DNA of 64,000 bases from Ephydatia muelleri (taxonomy: Eukaryota > Porifera > Demospongiae > Spongillida > Spongillidae). The translations under genes were made by a program, and so were the position numbers. Below, piece after piece: positions 58,133 through 64,000 of this stretch. The notes under the pieces are model-generated. The model worked only from the letters and a program-made list of their open reading frames with translations. It ran no database searches and had not been told where the DNA came from. Positions within the stretch are counted from its first letter, which is position 1; the number at the start of each line of letters is the position of its first letter. The stretch lies in assembly GCA_013339895.1 (NCBI GenBank), contig JABACO010000039.1, forward strand, positions 1-64,000, given 5' to 3'.

Positions 58133-58201
58133 ACGTCAAACTGCTGAGGTTGCATGACGAAGCACTAGTTGCTTCGTCATGCAACCTCAGCAGTTTGACG
58201 T
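58133..58201. repeat. Perfect 32-bp inverted repeat with a 5-nt loop
   Basis: Arm acgtcaaactgctgaggttg plus catgacgaagca, loop ctagt, then its exact complement. No mismatch in 32 pairs. It lies 42 bp outside the possible minus-strand exon at 58243. No T-run or known family assigns a role. Confidence 0.95.
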
Positions 58202-58242
58202 AAAACAGAACACAGAATTCTACAGTCAACCACAGAGCTCAC

Positions 58243-58430
58243 CTTAAGCTGATAGCAGTCTCCAATGCATCCCATTGCACAGCCTGCATCAAAAACCAAG
58301 ATCAGGTGTCCATAGAGACTATGATAACAGATGTCATCTGGATCAGGTGACTGCAGGGTGATGCGCATGTGACCCAAACCTGCCCACAACTCTGATGCCT
58401 TCCTGGCCCTCTTTGAATGTTGTTCGGCTG
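58243..58430 (-). CDS. Possible internal exon of an unknown gene
   Basis: Minus strand: acceptor ending catag, 188 nt open, donor gtgagc; phases 2 in, 0 out. Encodes EQHSKRARKASELWAGLGHM and on through SPDPDDICYHSLYGHLILVF to GDCYQLK. Codon pattern and splice sites look real, but I do not recognise the family and found no neighbouring exon on either side. Could be a lone fragment. Confidence 0.35.
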
Positions 58431-58971
58431 CTATGATTCACAAACAGAAGAAGCAGACCATTTAATTGGACCAGCAACGGAGACCACATTTTGAGGAAGT
58501 GGGCTCACTTCTTCCTGGAGGAAGAAAAAAATGTGTGAAAACCCTTTGATTAAGGGAAAAGGGTATCAATGCATTGCTCCCTTAATTAACAAACACAACA
58601 CATGATGGGTGCTTGATATTTATTTTTAAAAAGTCAACACAATATCTATAATAATCAAATCTGGATGCTGGCTGTGTCACAACACCAATGCAACCTACAC
58701 CTGTGACCATCAGTATCCTCTGGCTGAAAGCTCACATCGGCACATGTAGGCTGACATATGATTCAGCCTTACGTGGCTTTACACTTTGTAATCTGGCTTC
58801 TCCCTAAGGATACCAGATGGGTTAACAAGGCTTGATAGTACCAAGAGTGGCTCACAAAAACCAAGTAGGTTAGTTGAGAACTGGAGACCAAGAAGTCTGG
58901 AAGCCTGAGAATTGCAAACCACTACAACATATTGCAATGCTATGTAGGTTAATGCATCCCATCACTCCTCG

Positions 58972-59320
58972 TTGAAGTGGACTGCTTGCACCTTGTTTTG
59001 TTTCTTGCTTTTCTCGATATACGGCACTGACTACATACCCATTTGGAACATGACTAACCGTGACTCCCGGGAAATATATCTCTTTAACGGATGCAATCGT
59101 ATTGTTTCTGTGAAAAACAATCATTCATATGAAAATAGAACATGTTGGCAGTTTTTGTGCAGAGGGCGACACGCTACTCTCACTAGTTTGTATGACATCA
59201 CAGTGTCCGGCCCAGGTCTTCCTATTTCAGACGACCGTCTATCCGTTTGCCAGCTCCTTTCTCCTCTCCAATAATCAGACCAGGTCAGACCTAATTACTT
59301 TTAACAAAAAACGTGGTTAC
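58972..59320 (+). pseudogene. Possible remnant of a third Ig-type surface gene
   Basis: The frame from 58972 reads WTACTLFCFLLFSIYGTDY, like a signal peptide, but has no ATG (it opens with TTG and a stop lies upstream). Downstream, another frame (about 59150-59290) reads CAEGDTLLSLVC followed by ASSFLLSNNQT, resembling the Ig-like opening of the two intact neighbours (CLGDQLVVTC). A frame change separates the two. Weak evidence. Confidence 0.3.
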
Positions 59321-60024
59321 CGCTAAACTTTCCAATTTGCTATTATGCATAACTGGACTATATTTCGGTCAAAGCACATGCAAAGTAATCGCATCTAGAT
59401 ATTCGGCATAACGGAAGGGTAGCTGGACTATATTTCGGTCAAAGCACATGTAGTACTAATCAACTAGCCTGGATAAACAAGGATCATATCGAGAGTGCAA
59501 GTACAAAGTAATCGTCAGTTTTAATAATATAAGCAGTATCTTGGTATTAAGCTCACCAAGTGCCGTTCATGAGAGCTTTCAAGTAAGTCGCGTTCAACGT
59601 AAACGCTTCTCTCTCTTTATTTGGGTATGCCGCATATGGGAGATATCAATATGTACAAACTTGGCACTATACCAGTGCTAATGGCTGGAACTTCATCGTC
59701 ATAACATACTTTTTTTCGAACAAACGTTCTACGACTAAGCTGCAATGTTGGGACCAGAACCGGTAAAAAAATAAAAAAACGCCTGCCTTGCAGAATGGGA
59801 CAGGTATTGGCCATTTTGGATAGCCAAAGACGGAAGAATGTGCTTGAACATAGCTCTAGCCTATAAATATACTTTTGTCGATGATTTGTACTTATGTCTT
59901 ACGTCTTCATAAATAAGACACGCCGTTATTTTGTCTTCTCCTATAACGTTCTTTTTTGTGTCTAAATATATAAGACTCCCCCCCCCCCCCCCCACACACA
60001 CACACCTTTTTTGTTTACTAGATC

Positions 60025-63000
60025 ATGCATCCTGGAGAAGCTTCTACGATCATTATGGTGCTATGTGGAGTAGTACAAACCCAAGGTACACGTTGTGGCA
60101 ATAGAATAGGGAACCTTGTGGTAAATATTTCTAATCCAATCATGTGTACTTTTCACTTCATGGAAGCAATATGGATAATATGCTTACCATGCAAGGGATG
60201 TGGTGTTGGAGGTGGTTGTGAAAACAACAGAACGAGTTCATATCTTTTACATTTGCCAGACGTGCAAGAGGAATGTTATGTGAAGATCTTCCAACATTGC
60301 TAGCATGTTGCAAATGTTGCAGAGACTTGCAACTATAAGCAATTCTATTGCCAATGAGCATTCATGAAAATGCATTGTGTGCAGGCTATGTGTGGTTTAT
60401 TAAGATGGAGGCCTGTGCATGGGCCTCTTGAGCAATAATTGAACATGTCATTTCATAAACAGCATTGGTAAGTCAGTTCTGTTCCAATCCCATGTAGAAA
60501 AAATTACATCCCAAGTTCAGCTTGATCTAATGCCTTAGCCTAATTTCCATCAATTAATAGAGCTGGGATGTGATGTCATTCCTCCTTCATAGGCGTAGGA
60601 ACCGGGGGAGCAGGGAGCTTGGGAACTGTTTATATAAAGTACACTGAAGTTTTATTGGACACACCCTCTGAGCCCCTCCCCCTCCCAAATCCTGTTTAAT
60701 TTCCTATGCTGTTGTCCTTTCCATTCCCACATTTCAGTATATCTCAGATGCTAATGCACATTGACGATACCGGATGAAATATTTTCTCCTCAGGCACCTG
60801 CCCACAGTTCTCCCTCACCTCCCCACCAATAGGCACCTACTCATGTCCTGGAAGTAACATTACCTACACCTGTGTCCTTAGCTCAAGCTCTGCAGGTGTG
60901 ATTACCGTGTGGAGTGGATCAGCCTTCCAATGTCCTCCTACAAACCAGATAGTACTTCTTCAGAGATCAGCAGGAACACTTGAAGCATTCACCCCAGTCC
61001 CATGTGGCAGACTCTTTGCTGTGACAACCAATGTTACCTCAACATGCTACACATCTGTCCTCACCATTCCTGCTGTTCAGACTCTGGACGGGACCACTGT
61101 TGTGTGTGCAGATGGTACTACTGGAGCTGTTGTGGGACGTGACACTACAAAGATAATCAGTGGGTTGTACATGAGGTTGATTATGTGCTCTAATGTATGA
61201 TTGATCCCACCCATCATGCCCCTCCCCTTCCTCCATCCACCTGCCCAGTCCCAGCTCTAATGTATGATTGATCCCACCCATCATGCCCCTCCCCTTCCTC
61301 CATCCACCTGCCCAGTCCCAGCTCTAATGTATGATTGATCCCACCCATCATGCCCCTCCCCTTCCTCCATCCACCTGCCCAGTCCCAGCTCTAATGTATG
61401 ATTGATCCCACCCATCATGCCCCTCCCCTTCCTCCATCCACCTGCCCAGTCCCAGCCTCCCCTGGTCCTGTTGGGAACACGACAGTAAAGAGTACATCTG
61501 TGGACCAGCTGACAGTGACCTGGACCCCTCCCACTACTGGTGGTGCTCCTACCAGCTACAATGTCACTATCAATGACAGTAGTAGTCCTGTGGTCATAGC
61601 TGATAATGGATCACCAGTGTACACCCACACCTTCACTGGACTGGTCAGTGACACACTCTACACCGTCTCTGTGGTGGCCATCAACTGTGCTGGAGCCAGT
61701 AGCACAGTAGCAGCATCAGGAAGAACAGGTTGGATGTCGGATTATTGATAGCAATTATCAACAATTACTTGATTCAAGGGCTACCACTTGATGTACATTG
61801 AAGTCAGTTATTCCTGTGCTATCGGTCAATGTACCTGTGCTATCGGTCAAAGTAGCATAAAAACCATGTCTAGTTGTCACACATGCCATGTCATGAAAAA
61901 ATGAAGGACAGAGGTTGTCTAGCTAGTGGTGGTCTAGCTAGTGCTTGAGTGAGATGATTCATGGGTATCACTGCTTAGCTAGTGTGCCATCTTAAACACA
62001 TAGTCACTGACATCAACACGCGATCTTTTGTTGAAACACAATTTAAGCCAGCATTGTAGCCAATTGTTACATCATCTTCAGAATGAAGTGTATGTCAGTT
62101 ATTGAGGTAGCCATCTCTACAATGCCTACAGTAAGACACTCATCTCTACAGCACCTCTAGTTTCAACGTATCTCTACAATACCAATAGTTCTTACTCATC
62201 TTTGCAGTAACCATATGTACAATCCCATAACTGGTTGCACATCTCTACACAGTAGCACACCCTCCTGTGAGCATACAGGTAGTGTCAGTGTTTAACCCCA
62301 ACAACACTCTCCACCATCTTGAGATATCCTGGATACCACTGGTATGAGTAATAATAGTTATTAATGGTTATGAGTTATTACCTTCTATCTCCAGGGGGGC
62401 AGTGTGAGTGTGTACACAGTGAGGGTTGTTGGTACTGGTGGCACCTCTGTTGGTCAGGGCTCTACCAAATGTACCACTTCACCATGTCTTTATACCCAAC
62501 AAGTCTCTGTCTTTGCTACCAGTTACACCATCTTTGTGGCTTCCATAAACGGGGCTGGGGATGAGGATCCTTACAGCACCATCACTATCAATAGTAAGTG
62601 ACACATTGAGGTCATCAGTGCAATTATTCAATGATTGTCTAGCTTGTAGGATGAATCATGATTAGCTGTACACATTGCAGTAAATGAGTATGCAGTTATT
62701 ATAGACTGGAGGGTGGGGGGAAGTTTTAACATGAGGTATGTCAAGTATCTAAATGTATGCACATGTTGATTAGATGCATATGTGTGAGCTATATCAGTCT
62801 AGTATGTAAATTACATCTGTCAAGTATGTTCTCAGCTTATTATCCTAGACTTTTATTTCCAGGTTCCATCAATTATGTCATTAAAAAAACATCATTTTTG
62901 AGCTATTTTGACTCTGTTGCAATGATGGACTGTTCATTCTTTTACTGCCAATCCTTCTACTGTATGGTGTGCTGCAGTACTGATCCCTCTGTTCCTCCTG

Positions 63001-63734
63001 ACTCAAGTGTGTACAACATCTCCACTACCAGAGGCACAGAGGTGACTGTCTCCCTACAAGGCCTCACCAGTGGTCAGATGTACTACTGCAAGGCAGCAGC
63101 TACCAACACTAACTCTAATAACTGTGCTGGTCCAGTGGTGGGAGGTGTGAAGCTGTTGTTCAGCTTTATGGCATATCCCTCTTCTACCTCAAATGTGTCC
63201 AATGCTGGTATGTCTATATACCTTCCTAAACTCTGTGTCTTACCCCTTATCTCAATCAATTGCACTCGTACCAAGCAATCCCATCTGCCTCATTACTATT
63301 CATTAGTTTTATTTTTATGCATAACCAATGTTGAATGGGAGAGCAAATAACCTAGCTATCAAAATTGCTTAAACATGTGTCCGACCTATGGTACACCAAA
63401 CAGCTCGGGGTGCTAATAAATACTTTAAAGCGTTCAGATTTGTGTTCTTCTTTTGTTACACTGTGCTATTTATATAAGTCTATGGTGTCTCTTTGCAGCC
63501 AGCCATGTGCCCTCCATTGATGTTTCTACTGCTGTTGGTATAACCTTCTCCATTACATTTATCATGGCCTTGTCTCTGGGAGTGTTGATGACTGTATGCA
63601 TCTTCAAGACAAGATCCAAAACTACATCACCTCATCATTACACTCCTAATGCACCTAATGAGGTGGTGGGCATTAATCAGAAGATAGATGTTATTCCACT
63701 TGACAGCAATGTTGCATATGGAAGAATAAAGTAG
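60025..63734 (+). CDS. Ig/FN3 single-pass membrane protein (521 aa, intact)
   Basis: Predicted type I surface receptor or adhesion protein. Exons: 60025-60085 (signal peptide, MHPGEASTIIMVLCGVVQTQ), 60794-61159 (Ig-like, CPQFSL, YSCPGSNITYTCVL), 61456-61728 (classic FN3: SVDQLTVTWTPPTTGGAPTS, YNVTIND, LYTVSVVAINCAGAS), 62256-62341 and 62395-62593 (second FN3 split by an intron; YTIFVASINGAGDEDP), 62863-63207 (Cys-rich unit, VTVSLQGLTSGQMYYCKAAA), 63499-63734 (helix VGITFSITFIMALSLGVLMT, then FKTRSK and a 45-residue tail ending DSNVAYGRIK). Phases agree throughout and no stop interrupts, total 1566 nt. Most junctions are phase 1, as usual for shuffled extracellular modules and as in the gene at 51088. 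The donor after exon 2 (gtgggt) is weak. Confidence 0.82.
61188..61455 (+). repeat. 67-bp minisatellite (4 units) carrying copies of an intron 3' end
   Basis: Unit starts taatgtatgattgatccca and ends with a CT-rich tract and ctgcccagtcccag. The last unit's end is the acceptor of the FN3 exon at 61456, so the pyrimidine tract and AG are present four times in a row. Confidence 0.95.
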
Positions 63735-63894
63735 AAGGATATGTTTTACACTCTTTTATCAATCAGTGTTTGTAAACCATTTCATTTGCATTCACAGAAA
63801 TCGCAGCTGATTTCAATAACTTGAGTTTAACATCTGGTCACGATATGCAGTAAATGACAAAATAGAATATGATTTCCCATCGTTTTCAAAACTT

Positions 63895-64000
63895 CAGGTT
63901 TTTTGATATTCTAGAAGTCTGAAATGGTCTCTACACAGCGATTCTTATGCACTGAGAATTAGAGTATCTGTCATGGAGTTGTAAAGCATTGAATGTTTAA
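63895..64000. mobile_element. MITE copy 3, cut by the window end
   Basis: Same order as 44581-44812 read on the plus strand: tctctacacagcgattcttatgcactgagaat, gagtatctgtcatggagttg (shared blocks each under 20 bases), running to the last base. Confidence 0.6.

Overview
This window is animal nuclear DNA, most likely from a sponge (Porifera) or another early-branching marine invertebrate. The reasons are spliced genes with GT-AG introns, many microsatellites and minisatellites, dense and mostly broken transposons of animal types (Gypsy, Merlin, P-like, tyrosine-recombinase and endonuclease-type elements), and a gene family common in sponges: ankyrin-Roc-COR-Death proteins next to Ig/FN3 surface proteins. 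The species cannot be named from the sequence alone. Exon boundaries below come from splice motifs, phase agreement and protein similarity judged by eye. No database search was run.

Layout. 69-2842 (minus): first six exons of a Na+/K+-ATPase-type P-type ATPase alpha subunit; the rest lies beyond base 1. 6812-8302 (minus): sulfatase of the glucosamine-6-sulfatase type. 9497-13880: a 4.4 kb near-perfect palindrome with arms of about 2 kb. 14.8-15.6 kb: scrambled Gypsy fragments. 16189-21881 (minus): a second, decayed copy of ATPase exons in which the catalytic Asp codon reads Asn, split by a young Gypsy element (16458-20848) with identical 117-bp LTRs. 22764-24066: Merlin-type DNA transposon. 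24827-47762 (plus): a spread-out gene for an ankyrin-Roc-COR-Death protein of about 900 residues (DAPK1-like without the kinase). Its introns hold most of the transposon debris: tyrosine recombinase, Gypsy integrase, three retroelement C-terminal fragments, a P-like element, MITEs and a 480-bp dispersed repeat. 51088-53033 (plus): Ig/FN3 single-pass membrane protein. 54226-56597 (plus): TMEM147. 60025-63734 (plus): a second, intact Ig/FN3 single-pass membrane protein of 521 residues.

How the parts may work together. The two Ig/FN3 proteins share exon phases, a signal-peptide exon, one membrane helix and a short tail with a tyrosine. They look like surface receptors or adhesion proteins. The ankyrin-Roc-COR-Death protein has the layout of a cytosolic signalling GTPase. 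A link between them (recognition at the surface, death-domain signalling inside) is only a hypothesis from proximity. TMEM147 and the ATPase are housekeeping genes.

Two patterns cross gene borders. Several minisatellites sit directly on splice junctions and copy the splice signal itself. Most visible frame breaks (ATPase exon 4, Gypsy pol three times, Merlin transposase, Ig/FN3 exon 3) are one-base length changes in short runs of one base, which suggests residual sequencing error in part of this assembly and should be settled before calling pseudogenes.
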